This document shows positions 27,010 through 47,344 of a stretch of 64,000 bases of DNA, one piece after another. The translations under genes were made by a program, and so were the position numbers. Numbering within the stretch: position 1 is the stretch's first letter; every line of letters starts with the position of its first letter. Origin of the DNA: Paralvinella palmiformis (Eukaryota; Annelida; Polychaeta; Terebellida; Alvinellidae). The DNA lies in contig JAODUP010000562.1 in assembly GCA_025642065.1 (NCBI GenBank), positions 78,501-142,500 on the forward strand, written 5' to 3'. The notes beneath the pieces were generated by a model, which saw nothing but the letters and a program-made list of their open reading frames with translations, made no database searches and was not told where the DNA came from.

Positions 27010-27419
27010 TGTGTGTCTGTCTGTTTTATATGTTACATATAATAAAGGCGTGGGCTCAGGTTTTCGTGATGTTTATAATTCTTACAGAATTATGACCAAA
27101 CGACTACTACCTAAATAGAAAACAAATGATATATATTAGTACATATATAACGCAGCTATAATTGAAATAAAAAATATATATTAGTGCATATAGTATATAT
27201 CATGTGTATTAGTGCGCACTGTTAGTGCTGCAATTTTTGTGCGTTGGCTAAAACCTTTAAATTAACATTATCAGCTATTATCCGCTAAAATTGGGACTGC
27301 AGTTCAGTGAATGTACATGGAACCTGATGTTGAACTATAGTGAAGTCTGGATAGCTGTTTAATATCTGGATTAACTTTTAGATATCAGTCATTCAATGGA
27401 CACTTACTACTCATTGTCT

Positions 27420-30400
27420 CCATGGCAACCCTGACCTACACCAACAGTACTTTGAAGTCTGTAGAAATCAATGAAGCATTCACCACTTCCCAGAGTTGTT
27501 TACAACAATAAAGAGCTTGAATATATGCCAAGTAATTTCTGCAGTGAGGGGGTGTCGTGCAGGAACAAAAGGGAGGTCTATTGCTGTAATAACAACTCTT
27601 AGAAGTGGATCGTGTACTGGGTGTAAACAAGAACAATTTAGTGAGGATTAAATGTAACTATGTTCATGTTCAACCTTTGAAGAAGTCTCTGCAAATATGT
27701 TGCCTTAACCCAAGATCAATCAAGAACAAGGCTTTGTCTCTGAGTGACTATATTGTTACACAGGACCATGATGTGGTTGCTCTCACAGAGACATGGCTGG
27801 GGACATCAGTGGACAAGAAATGCATTGCCGAGTTGGTCCCTTCTGGATATAACATGAAACATGTACCCCGCCCCGGTAGTAGAAAGGGAGGTGGTGTGGC
27901 TTTACTATACAAGTCTACTATATCATTCCGCCTTCTCGGCTCCAGTACTACTGGCAATTACACAAACTTTGAACACATTGACTGTGTTTTGAATACCGGA
28001 GTGATGACGATGCGTCTGGCTGTCGTGGAATCGACCCCCACCGTCAAAAGATAATTGATCGACCATCCCTGACTTCTTGGACCAGTGGTCTATATTTCTC
28101 GCTGGTTACACCACCCACAACAATGAGATTATAATTGTTGGAGATCTAAACTTTCATGTTGATGTCAAAAACGAACGTGATGCTCAGCGATTTATGGATA
28201 CAATCAAAGTGTGTGGTCTATAACAACACGTACATGAACCGACTCATGTGCTCGGCCAAACATTAGACGTCGTGATCAGCAGGGACACCAGTCACATCAT
28301 ATCGGACGTTACCATCACTGATCCAGGACTTTGCGACCACCTTGGGAAACTGACACGTGACCACTTCGCTGTAGATTCACCACAACCCTGGTCAAACCTG
28401 CTCACACACAGAAGATTGTTTCATATAGAAAACTACGTGCCATAGATGTGGAGGCTTTCAAGCATGATATCGTAGTTTCCTCCATGTTACAAACTACGCA
28501 AGGTAATGTAGATGGTTTGGTGACTGCTTTTACAAATGGACTAATATCACTTATTGATAAGCATGCACCTCTTCGTACTAGAACTATTACGGGGCGTCCT
28601 GATTGTCTATGATACACCGATACATTACAAGACGCTAAACATCTCCGACGGAAACTGGAACGACGATGGAAAAAGAATCGCTTGACTGTTAACCACCAAA
28701 TATATAGAGATCAATGTATTGTGTTGAATAAACTCCTAAAACAAACCAGGATAGCTTACTATTCTGAAAAGATCACTGCCTGCGCCCATGACCAGAAGGG
28801 CATATACAGAGTGGCCAAACACCTGCTTGGTGATAGCGGATCAACATCTCTTTCCCAGACAGGGTCTCCCAGTGAACTAACCGAGATGTTCAGCTCTTTC
28901 TTTATTAATAAGATACAAAACATCAGACGTGACCTCCAGACAGATCAGACGCACGGTATTGACCAGGACATCGATACATCATCTGTAAATACACCACTGG
29001 AGAGGTTTACTCACGCCTCAGAAGATGAAGTGAAGACTCTCATCATGAAGTCACCTAGTAAATCCTGTAGTCTTGATCTGATGCCCACATGGCTTCTAAA
29101 GCTGTATGTTAGTGAGTTACTCCCTATCATCACCGCAATTGTCAATGTATCCATGGGTAGTTGTCGTGTGCCTCCTGTATTTATGTGCGCCCAGATACAA
29201 CCACTACTTAAGAAACCAACACTCAATGCAGACATTCTAAAAAAACTACAGACCCGTATCCAACCTTCCGTTCATTTCCAATGCATTAGAGAAGGCTGTA
29301 GACATACGCATTGAACGCCACTTGGTGGAAAATGGGCTTCACGCGGAGCTCCAGTTAGCTTACCGTAGGTTTCACTCGACCGAGACGGCACTTCTGAAGG
29401 TACAAAGCGATATCCTCGAGTCTCTTGATAATGATTTTGTCACAGTGTTGGTCATGCTCGATCTGTCAGCTGCGTTTGATACTCTCGATCATGGAATCTT
29501 GTTTAGTCGCTTTGAGAATGTATTCGGAATCTCCGGAGCAGCTCTCAAATGGATAACATCATACCTTACCGACCGCTTCCAGGTAGTGGTCATAGATAGC
29601 GAGCATTCTAAGCCAGTACTCCTGAAATATGGTGTACCACAAGGCTCGGTACTCGGCCCGAAGAAATACACCATGTACACTAAGCCTCTAGGAGCCATTA
29701 GCCTTTGCCATGGACTTTCTTACCATTTTTTATGCAGATGACACACAGCTATACATCTCATTCAAGCCGAAGGAAGACGCTGTGAAAGCACAATCCCTCT
29801 CACTCATTGAGAACTGTCTTACTGACATTGAGGGATGGATGCGTACAAACATGCTGAAACTGAACAGTGACAAGACGGAAGTTATACTGTTCACATCTAA
29901 GCATAATGCCATCCATATGAAAAACGTTACTGTTTGTTTTGGTGACAATAATATAACACCAGTGAATATTGTGAGGAACTTAGGTGTTATCTTTGACTCT
30001 ACACTAAATATGGAGCAACAGTTGAATAATATCTGTATGGCTGGCTATCACCAACTCCGCAACATTGGGCATATTAGGCGTTACTTAACAAGTGATGCAA
30101 GTATGTCACTGGTTAATGGGCTTATAACATCATGTTTGGACTACTGTAACGCTTTGCTCAATGGACTGCCCCAGACTTCCATTAACAAGTTACAACGTAT
30201 ACAGAACACGGCGGCACTGATAGTAACTCGAACATCACGCCAGAGTCACATTACACCAATATTGAAGGAGCTGCATTGGTTGCCTGTTAAGTATCGAATT
30301 CGATTTAAAATCCTGATGCACATGTATAAATCCCTACATCAACAGGCTCCAAGATACATATCTGACATGTTGACAGTTTATCAACCAAGAAGAACACTAC

Positions 30401-30610
30401 GTTCGATGGGTTCAGTGATATTGGTGGTTCCAAGGGTTAGAACATCTAGCTATGACGAAAGATAATTTCAGTGTTCAGCAGCCAAGTTATGGAATGCACT
30501 CCCAGCTCACATTCGTGAATCCAAAACATTGAACATTTTTAAGATGTTGCTGAAAACGCATTTGTTCTCGAGCCATTTTGATGTTTAATTTCTTCTTTTT
30601 TCTTAGTCAG

Positions 30611-30655
<45 letters not shown>

Positions 30656-30765
30656 AGTTTAGCTTTATACATATATTGTTGTGAAATAACCGTATTATAT
30701 TTGTTATATCTTATATGTTTTTTTCTCCTCTTCATAACAGGCTTTAAGTATGAAAGGGGCGCTTT
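27420..30765 (+). mobile_element. LINE-c, near full-length CR1/L2-like retrotransposon, inactive
   Basis: Domains in order: endonuclease from about 27690 (LQICCLNPRSIKNK, ALTETWLG, GGGVALLYKS, VGDLNFHVD, LDVVISRD); linker (DAKHLRRKLERRWKK); RT from about 29040 (SCSLDLMPTWLLK, HSTETALLKVQS, VMLDLSAAFDTLDH, YGVPQGSVLGP, palm FYADDTQLYISF near 29735); C-terminal domain to about 30590 (LKELHWLPVKYRIRFK, LWNALPAHIRES). The tail after 30611 holds (TA)n and ends near a CGCTTTATAAG phrase. Disruptions include a shift near 28054, TAA near 28220, TGA near 28610 and shifts near 29250 and 29735. The 5' boundary is approximate. Confidence 0.88.
30611..30652. repeat. (TA)n microsatellite in the LINE-c tail
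   Basis: About 21 TA units inside the 3' region of LINE-c. Confidence 0.9.
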
Positions 30766-31038
30766 ATAAGTTTTTTTTAAATAATAATTATGATAATAAT
30801 GCTAATACCTCCGACAATAGCAGAAATAGTAGAACAAGACCACTGATCCCGACTTACACTAGCTATTTTTAGCCGGATAAGCATCAGTATCCAGACAACA
30901 ACTAAAGAACAGAACATGTACTCACCAATCCGGATATACAACACTATAGACTGATCCCTAGACACCAAAAGTAACGTTATATGTCATATAGCTGACATAC
31001 ACAAGATTCTTACAGCTAATATGACGTTTACCAAATTT

Positions 31039-31204
31039 GCGGCGCCTCCGTGGCCTTACTGGTAGGGCGGTTCGCCACAGATCTATAACACCTGGGTTCA
31101 AACCCCGGTCGGGCTATGTCAGAAGAGTGTTTCCTCTTTCACTTCGCCTCATTACCTTTGGAGGTCGTTCGGCCCATTTAGGCTACCTTGTGCACAACGA
31201 CATT
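31039..31204 (+). mobile_element. SINE-A copy, best preserved
   Basis: The tRNA-derived head has GGCGCCTCCGTGGCCTTACT then GGTAGGG (box A region) and GGGTTCAAACCCCGG (box B at about 31093-31107). The body follows with GTGTTTCCTCTTTCACTTCG and GGAGGTCGTTCGGCCCATTT. It is the only SINE-A copy in the window on the plus strand. Confidence 0.85.
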
Positions 31205-31354
31205 TACCAAATTTTCCAAAAATAAACAAATATTTAAAGCAAACCCTGACCATCATCAAAAAATAATTAACCTTTTTGATATAATTATTGATAAAAGTTT
31301 TATATTAATAGTGACAAAAAACGGTATTACAAGTATTCTAACTGATATTACCAG

Positions 31355-31356
<2 letters not shown>

Positions 31357-31390
<34 letters not shown>
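31357..31390. repeat. (CA)n microsatellite
   Basis: About 17 CA units. Confidence 0.9.
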
Positions 31391-31393
<3 letters not shown>

Positions 31394-31620
31394 AACCTAT
31401 ATTAGACACAAATGTGGATTATCACAGACAGAAATACGTTATGACCAAATAGACAAACAACTGAAAAATAAAACTATAATTCAATTTCATGATATAATAA
31501 TTGAAACCTATTTCACTTTGATATTTATTATAAACAATTTTTTTTAATTATGATACCTGCAAGTGTCTGTTCATCATTATGAACAAAGATATACTTTCAT
31601 ATGTGCAAATTGGAACAAAC

Positions 31621-31664
31621 AAACACACACACACACATATATATGTGTGTGTGTGTGTGTGTGT
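31621..31664. repeat. Palindromic (CA)n-ATATAT-(TG)n
   Basis: A CA run, a central ATATAT and a TG run make a self-complementary block of about 44 bases. Confidence 0.9.
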
Positions 31665-31869
31665 ATCGTGGTATTCGAACAGTACATCACTTTTTTTAGT
31701 GGCAAACACTTATGAGGGTCCTTTATTAAATTGACATTATCATGATTATTCTTATCACACGCACACTACAAAACTGTGGAAAGATAATTATTCAAATGTT
31801 ATAGTGCATAATGTCTAAAGTAATCATTATTATCATATTAATCAGGAATCTGAAGAAGAAAAAAAAACG

Positions 31870-32010
31870 TTGGTCGAGTTGTTTAGCTTTAGTATTGGTC
31901 ATACCAGTGATGACATGTGTGATGGCCAACTGTCTAGGGAGACGCATCCCACAAACACAGGCATGAACCAGATTTTAACCCACATTCTGGAGGTTTGCAG
32001 AACAGTGCCC
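31870..32010 (-). mobile_element. SINE-C fragment
   Basis: On the minus strand GCCTGTGTTTGTGGGATGCG followed by TCTCCC matches the SINE-C body. The tRNA-like head is decayed. Confidence 0.5.
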
Positions 32011-33656
32011 TATTCGTTGTACGATTGGAATACTCCAACACAAAGAAGATATTGAGGTTGTGAATGTTGGTGTGATATCATTAACAAGGTAATGCACAGA
32101 CCAGACTGCCAACAGACATTAAACAGGACATATCTGGGTGTCATCTAGTAACAGTATTCTATACTTCTCAAAGATGTGTTTTGTCCTGATGACTGGTTAT
32201 CATCATTAACCACAAATTAGTAAGTATATAATAACAATATCTGACAACAATGCGAGTCTTTGTAAGATAAAGGTGTGTATTTGGTTTCTAAACACAACAT
32301 GTCATGACATGTGTTTAGATACCAAAAATGTGTGAAAGATGATGTTCAGTTGGTAATTCACCATCGGGTGTGTTTTTGTATATGTGTGCGTTTGGCTGCA
32401 TGTACACAGGTGTAACTTCAAACATTATTAACATGTAAGCAGACAAAAGACTGACACGGACAGGGAAATGATTGTATAGAATATTACAACAAGAAATGAA
32501 CTAGAAGCATTTTATTGTATAACAAATGTTAATGCACAAAAAAGCATATAATTTATCAAACATACATCAACATGTCTCTCACATAACACCATTATTGATG
32601 GTTGAAAATTAACAATCCAAACCATCTTATAATAACCAAAAACAATCCCTACCAGCAGGGAAAGATTTGATAAAAATGACCAGCACTTCAATGTTGTGTT
32701 CCCATATACCATCGTGTTTAGGAAACAGTCTACAGAATTAGAGAAGACGCACACACTGTAACAATATTTCTTACATAAAAAGATTAAAAGTTTGTGATCG
32801 GCTTTTACACACACACTTATATGTATATATATCTTAATGAGCATTACTCTTCACTTATAATATTTCAATATATTATAGAAAATCAACTTTTGAGATAGTT
32901 AGCATAATGTTTGACATCTGAGTGTCAAACTATGGTAACTGCCAAACATGATCTAATCCGATACCTAACAGATGAATGACTTAACTAAATATCAATCATA
33001 TCAGTAAGAATAAATAGTGATGCAAAAACCTTATGATAATGAATTAAATTTTTACTCATAAAACATGACTACAAAAGCAATATTGTTAAACTAATATAAT
33101 TTTTGATCTATGAGCCCATGATCTGTTAACATGTACATACGTTATTTCTATCCATGAGTAAATTGCATGAGTAACCTCCTCATTGTAACAGGAGAGACAA
33201 GAAAAACATATTGCAGTCAATGTGAAAATACACGCTATAAAGATTTTATGGTGCTAACTGCTTGAATGAATCAGGATATAAAATATTGTTTTAAACAAAC
33301 ATCTGATAAGTCATGTAAAGGATGGATGAATGTCGTTTAACGACACCTCGGCAACATTTAGGCCATTCAGTGTCCTTAAGTCATGTAAAGACTTCTAAAA
33401 TGAAATGATTCAAGAAAAAGTCATACTACCATACTTCTTAAATAAATGAATCCTTTAAATAAATAGCCAAACTGCAGAGAAACTGTCAGAAATTTGGCCT
33501 CTTGCTAAGTTGCATTTTTAATATTTAACAATGATCAAACCCACACATGTAACCATAGGCCTGCCTTGGTTATTAAGATTTTTGTCTACAAATCCATGCA
33601 TGTATACAATAATAATTCTAAAGATGAAGAAAATCAGTCATCGAACTATATGATCA
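32011..33656. other. 3' flank and possible 3' UTR of TMEM185
   Basis: No gene is supported. A minus-strand AATAAA (reverse complement of 32513-32518) lies about 1.1 kb beyond the TMEM185 stop and is a candidate polyadenylation signal. A phrase at about 33333-33352 (TCGTTTAACGACACCTCGGC) looks like the tail of a further short dispersed repeat. Confidence 0.4.
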
Positions 33657-40779
<7,123 letters not shown>

Positions 40780-41215
40780 TGTAATTTATAATTGTTTATC
40801 ACTCTGAAGTGCCACAGCGCCCGTCACACAATTCCTTCTTAACGAGAGTTAACGACGTTTGGTACTTCAGGCGTAATGTACCCAATGCAATGCGTCCCTA
40901 TTTTACTTCAACGTAAATTGGCCTACTGATGAATTGTGTATGGAACAAATTGCCCTATTAACACGTATTACTTAGCCAGGTATATACATGTGTCTTTTAA
41001 GTAAAGGTGTAATAATGGTAAACATTTAAAATGGAATGGTTATCTTTGTCTACCGTAACACAGCGGTGGTCCAAATTAAGTGCCTACTAGATACCATAAT
41101 ATAATGTTTCATCCGACTTGATCAAAACAATGGTGATACCGGTAATGTAAGACGCAATAACAAATTAACACAAATTATTATTGCCCTTTTCTTCATTATT
41201 CAGTATGTGACTATG

Positions 41216-41219
<4 letters not shown>

Positions 41220-41253
<34 letters not shown>

Positions 41254-41278
41254 TGTGTGTGTGTGTGTGTGTGTGTGT
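41220..41278. repeat. Compound (TA)n(TG)n microsatellite
   Basis: About 15 TA units followed by about 13 TG units. Confidence 0.9.
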
Positions 41279-41715
41279 ACGTGTGTCGGTGCCCTTGTAC
41301 GCAAATGTTAATCCGATAAATGTTTTTGTAGTAATTATATAATTTACAAATGCACACATATAAAAATATAAATAACAAATTTAACCTTTCAGTTTTCCAA
41401 CTTTAGTGATAGTTCGCCACATATATGTGTACAACCAAACATGCTGTTGGATTTGAGTCAATTCAATATTTCGTTTCACAATCTATGATTAAGAAACCCC
41501 TTTTATTAAATACAAGTTATAGGAGTATACATGGAAACGTGTTTTACGGTGAGTTTTATCGTCTTAATTATTAATTAATACTGTGATAACTGTACTGGGT
41601 ACGGCGTATTGTTGTAATCTATAATCTTACAGTGTAAGGATCTGAAAATTTTGGAAAATTTAGATCTATATATTCTAAAACATTCTGGTGAATTAATATG
41701 TATTTGAAGCCCGGG

Positions 41716-41718
<3 letters not shown>

Positions 41719-41748
<30 letters not shown>
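41719..41748. repeat. (CA)n microsatellite
   Basis: About 15 CA units. Confidence 0.9.
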
Positions 41749-41749
<1 letters not shown>

Positions 41750-43149
41750 GGGCCTTTTCCGAAGATGATGTTTTGTAGTCAAATGTTTGGTTTAATTGAC
41801 ACATAGATAGATATATTTCCATTAATCAATGTTTTCCCCACTCACTCCCGTTAGTGATTTTAAAGTCAGCTACAGCGTATTTTGGAATAACAGTTATTAG
41901 TGTAGATCAGAAAGAAGAGGGAGCACAATAATGAACATTGCGACACATCAGACCTAATTAATGGTATTCGATCCATCATGCATGCGATCTGCAGGAAAGG
42001 ATTTTGTCCAGTAAACATTGTTGCCTCGGATATCACATTGCTTTTGTTTCAGCGTTAGTCGTTTCTCGAGATCTTGTCAAATGCCTTAGAAAAGTCAAGC
42101 ATCGGCTTGCGTATTGTGCTCAGAGTTCAGAAGGTTGTCAGTCAGTTGCTAAAAGCCACTGGATTTTACAACCGAGGGATTCAGTCACTATTATTTTGAG
42201 CCACCATACGAAGTAGTAATCAAAGAATATTCACCAGCAGAGATGTATACAAATAATAACAATATTAAAGAGGAAAGTGAATGAATGTGTTATATCGATT
42301 GATAAAGTAGTTAATGAAACTGTCATCGCTAATTCTTGACATAGGCGGCAGTACATAATAAGTAATACCACATGCGAATACTCCAGAGCAACAGAATAAA
42401 TCAAAATATGGAAGATTGAACTACAGTAAATATAGTAGCATATATGATAACATATGTGGACAAGAGTGAATGCTTGATCAACTGTCAGGCAAAGGGGACA
42501 CCTTAATGTTTGATATAGAGAACCTTAGACACCACATCACAGATGTTACATAGAGACACTACCAAAGAACATGGATGTTAACAATTGATATCATCATTGA
42601 GTAATAAATACTACGGTTCAATGTGCTAGAAAATGAAATGAAAAGTTGCTGCTTTTAGGTTACTAGTTCTACACACAGTAAGCTAAATGAACAGTGTAAA
42701 CTCCAAGGTTAAAGGGCTGAAGTGATATATGAAACAGTTTTCAGAAATAATCAGGCCAGGCTTTGAGGTCTATGGCAAAGCACCTTACGAGTTACACCAC
42801 CAAAATCACCCTACTATATGTTACAAAACGTACACGATAAATTAAGGGTAATACTCTACACAGAAAACCGTCTGCAGATAACTAGAATTGTGAAATAGAG
42901 CAAAATAATAACTTAAAAGATTGATGTAAATGATGACCAAGGAAGCAGTGGTTCTTGTAGTTACCATATATAATAGTCTGAGTAATTAAGAGTACATTAG
43001 AAACACGCTGAAATAAGTCGGTGAGACAAACATGCTAATAATATTAACACTGAAGGGAATATATAAATCCTTTCTCTGATAGACTTAATTATTTATAGAC
43101 CTGATATATTTGATCCACTTTGAACAACTGAGTATTTATGCAACAAATG

Positions 43150-43640
43150 CAGCATAGGTATTAAGCTGGGAGCATCTAAAACATCGGCACTAGACAAACT
43201 ACATTGGCTACCTGTTGAACAGCGTACACAATTCAAGATTTTGTTAATAACTTATAAACTATTAATGATATGGCGCCAGAATACCTGTGTGAACTGATGT
43301 CCATTAGAAAGTCATCAGGTCATCCAGTCAGATACTAGTACAGGTGTCAGTGTCTCGGCTCAAGTCATATGGTGATTGTGCATTTAGTGTTGCAGCCTCC
43401 ACTTTGTGTAATAGATTGCCGGCAGATATTAGAAATGCGTCGTCTCTTGAAACTTTTAAATCTCTTCTAAAAACACACCCATTCAAGGTCGCTTTCACAG
43501 ATAAATAATAATTATCTTTTAAATAACTTATAGGGTTTTTATAAGACATATTATTTGGGATATTATCATATTACATATTATTTGTACAGCGCCTTTGAAT
43601 GGATCCTGCTAGTAAGGGCGCTTTATTAAATATACATTAC

Positions 43641-43671
<31 letters not shown>

Positions 43672-43672
43672 A
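43150..43672 (+). mobile_element. CR1/L2-like LINE 3' end with (ATT)n tail
   Basis: It encodes the end of a LINE C-terminal domain (LDKLHWLPVEQRTQFKIL, then [27 protein letters not shown]) with a frameshift. A 3' UTR follows with AGCGCCTTTGAATGGATCC and CTAGTAAGGGCGCTTTATTA, then (ATT)n. The same tail recurs at 55891-56190, 56994-57063 and 63826-64000. Confidence 0.8.
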
Positions 43673-45566
43673 ATGACTCAAATCTTAATTTTTCTTGATC
43701 TCTGTCGGCGAATCCCCTGATTTAAACCAAAACTCGTGTGGGGGGATATTATCATTTAGATTTTTAATAAAGAGCTTAATTTTCTGTCCTGATTATTGTA
43801 CCATAACTTGTAGATATTTTATCAAGACGTTATACCATGTTGACAAATTCGTATTCGTTATCGTTAATTTATCATTAACAAAAGATAACTTACTAACCAT
43901 CCCATCTTCTATACTGACTGATCTTCCAACTCATTTTGTTTTTCAAGGAAGATGTCGAAGGCCATAACTCTAAAATACCCAGGCCTGTGTGACTTGGTAC
44001 GTTTGATAAAACCCGTGACACAGTTCTGTCAATGGCAAGGACAGTGCCGACAACTTTATTACACAATTATTTGATTATAGTGACAGATTTAGCGCTGATA
44101 TTACACGCTGTTTCTTGGTTAACCAAAAGGTTGTTTGTACAATGAACCTTCTATGTTATTTCACTCTTTATAACGCTACCCTCGTTTATAGCAGCCACAA
44201 GGGACGTTGACGCCAATAATAACGCTTTCTTTATAACGCTCTTCGTTATTCACTTATCGTCAACACATATCTGGCCCCAATCACGCGCTGTGTAAAAATA
44301 TTCCACACAAAAAATTGCTGGTTTCTGCCCCACGAGGTCTTCTCAATGATCCGGAACACTCCGGGATTGGTTAGTGTCGTAGTTGGCTCGCCCTAATCAT
44401 ATACTCATCATAACAGTGCACGTGTGTGCTTGTTTGTCGTATGATCGTATGAAACATATGCAGTGTCCAACTAATTATGAATACAATTGATTATACAGGT
44501 GTCAACGGCTTCCAGTTATTCCCTCAGACAATCAAAGGCTTGTATCAAGCCTTGCGATGGATAGAGGGATGAAAGTATCATTTAATTAATGAATGATTGA
44601 TTTGTGGATTTGCAATAATTTACTAATTTGTATGGTTTATCATGGGTTTATTCCTTTCATTATCCATAAATCAAACTAATCTATTAATGTGATATCATAC
44701 TATAAAAAATAAGTGTTTATAGTTACAACTAAACATCGTAAATGTAAACGGGCAGCTTTATCTATAACTCAGAAACTACAATTTTGCTGTGTTATCTTGA
44801 TATTCAGCTTAAAACCAGTCAGAACACAGGAGCTAATCATTTTATTGTACCGCGAGGATGTCATCTCAAATGTAGATACACCCAATTAGTTAAAACGTAG
44901 ATAAATAAAATATATTGTGTCCAAGTGACTTCTTTAGAACGCGATCATTTACAGACATTTTTTTCTCTCTCTCTAAAAATGGCGTTATAAAGAGGATGTA
45001 CTGTATTTCTAAATGACTGGGAACCAAAATGGAGGTATCCAATAAATACACAACTAAGATTTTTATACCTGCATATTCCATGTATATTACCTGGACGCAT
45101 TAATTCAAGAAAGTGGCCTAATCAGAGGGACCGATTATACTTATAGTTATATAGTCACAAATCAGTGATAACTTAAAATAGCATTGATTGAGCATATCAA
45201 TTTACTTGTTTTGGGCTAAAACCCATTTCTATTCAGATACTGTCATTATTAGGGTCAATATCTTCGTAGAACAAGTGATTCTAGAGTTCAATGACGCAAA
45301 ATTTGTGCTGAGATAACAACAGAAGAAAAAAAAATCGCTAAATTGTTTAAGATCTGAAATTAGTGCTTGAAAAATTACAAATTGCCCTTAAAATATAAAC
45401 CTAACGAGATAAAGTGTTCGGGGATCCAAATACACTGAAAATGTTTGGTTGTAAATTATTATATTCTAAGGAAGAGTTCACTCCAAATGATCTGGCTCAG
45501 AGTAATGAACATCGTTTACAATGGCTTGAAAACCAAAAAGACAATTCAGGAAAGAGATACAAATTA
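43673..45566. other. Gene-free DNA
   Basis: AT-rich, no supportable gene. About 44140-44250 has repeated phrases such as TTTATAACGCT, possibly part of an unidentified dispersed repeat. Confidence 0.45.
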
Positions 45567-46045
45567 TAATAACTACTACTATTATAACTACTACTATTAT
45601 AACTACTACTATTATAACTACTACTATTATAACTACTACTATTATAACTACTACTATTATAACTACTACTATTATAACTACTACTGTTATAACTACTACT
45701 ATTATAACTACTACTGTTATAACTACTACTATTATAACTACTACTATTATAACTACTACTATTATAACTACTACTATTATAACTACTACTATTATAACTA
45801 CTACTATTATAACTACTACTATTATAACTACTACTGTTATAACTACTACTATTATAACTACTACTGTTATAACTACTACTATTATAACTACTACTATTAT
45901 AACTACTACTGTTATAACTACTACTATTATAACTACTACTGTTATAACTACTACTATTATAACTACTACTATTATAACTACTACTTTATAACTACTACTA
46001 TTATAACTACTACTATTATAACTACTACTATTATAACTACTATAA
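45567..46045. repeat. 15-bp minisatellite, about 31 units
   Basis: The unit AACTACTACTATTAT is repeated over about 480 bp. Variant units carry ACTGTTAT instead of ACTATTAT, and one unit near 45985 is a base short. Because 15 is divisible by 3, all frames stay open; the resulting YYYNY polymer is not a gene. Confidence 0.97.
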
Positions 46046-46103
46046 GATTGTTTATAGTTGTAGATTATTTATCAGTAGATTGTTTTAGTTGTAGATTGTT
46101 TTA

Positions 46104-46151
<48 letters not shown>

Positions 46152-46260
46152 TTACTTTGTAGAATATGATAAGATGCAATTTATTGTACAGATTATCATA
46201 TATTTGAAAAATTGAAAACAAACAGTAATATTTGGATTTGCATTGTGTAATTATTTAGAA

Positions 46261-46307
<47 letters not shown>

Positions 46308-46703
46308 GGAACACGCATACACACACACGCGCGCGCGCACACACAGACACAGACACAGAGTTATTAGACACATATAGTTCAACATTAAACAAATTGCTTA
46401 ATACAGAAATATATTTTATTAAAAGCAAATGTATATAAATTGTGTATAACATGTTTCATAAAAACATTGTTAACAAATCATCATCATACATTTTTATTGT
46501 TAAAATAATCATATAAACTTAGTGTCACTAGGATACGGAGTATCATGATCAAAGGCCTTATTACTATATCCACGTAAGCTCCTCCTCATAGGTCTGTCAT
46601 CCTAAAAACAGAATTAAGTAGTTTCTCATTATACGCCAACATATGCTAATTTCTAAACATCACATGATAGTTTTATTGTTTCTAGTGTTTCGTTCTGTCT
46701 TTT

Positions 46704-46751
<48 letters not shown>

Positions 46752-46938
46752 TCACACACACACACACACACACACACAACACACACACACACACACACAC
46801 ATACACCATGTTCATCTGATAAGATCTGTCTGTTTGGGTGCTTCTTTCTACCTTTAAAGTCTTGTGTAATTTCTTTGTTTCAGTTGATATTTCACATTCT
46901 ACAATAAAGGACAAAACAGTAAAATACTAGTTTTGTGA

Positions 46939-46991
<53 letters not shown>

Positions 46992-47034
46992 GTGCGTGTG
47001 TGTGTGTGCGTGCGTGTGCGTGTGTATGTGTGTT
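46104..47034. repeat. Cluster of four (TA)n arrays with (CA)n/(TG)n partners
   Basis: (TA)n at 46104-46148, 46264-46304 (then CA at 46317-46345), 46705-46748 (then CA to about 46800) and 46946-46988 (then TG to 47034). The spacers between them are plain AT-rich DNA. Confidence 0.9.
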
Positions 47035-47344
47035 CGACCTCTGCATAAGACAGTGAATTGATTGACTTATTCTCAATGATTTAAATAAATCAATATTTAG
47101 GATGAATTAAACACAATGTGTGAAACGTTAGATATCTCCCCTAATGGTGCCAAGTTTATTTAGCCATATCTCGCAAATACTGTCTTCTTAAAACTTTATT
47201 GAAGCATTTTATGGACATTAATCTTAAGAAAATTGGCGAAGGAAGTTATATTCTTGGGCTGATGCATATTTAAAAAAACAACAATATAAGAGGTTAAATA
47301 AATCTAGCTTACCTAGTCCGTATTAAAACTATATATTACTGGAA

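Larger units (their letters stand above)
24731..27419. other. Gene-free stretch with tandem repeats
   Basis: No supportable coding sequence. It holds compound (CA)n arrays (24834-24890), a 118-bp tandem repeat (25880-26260), a 16-bp minisatellite (26361-26488), a C10 run near 26671 and a (TA)n(TG)n array (26961-27009). Confidence 0.6.
40780..43149. other. TMEM185 5' flank and gene-free DNA
   Basis: The TMEM185 promoter should lie just above 40779; 40800-40870 is the least AT-rich part but shows no clear core motif. The rest is AT-rich with two microsatellites and no supportable exon. Confidence 0.45.

Noticed and set aside
45445..46104. 219-codon open frame encoding a YYYNY polymer
   Set aside because: It is a 15-bp minisatellite read in frame; a repeat unit divisible by three keeps frames open without coding meaning.
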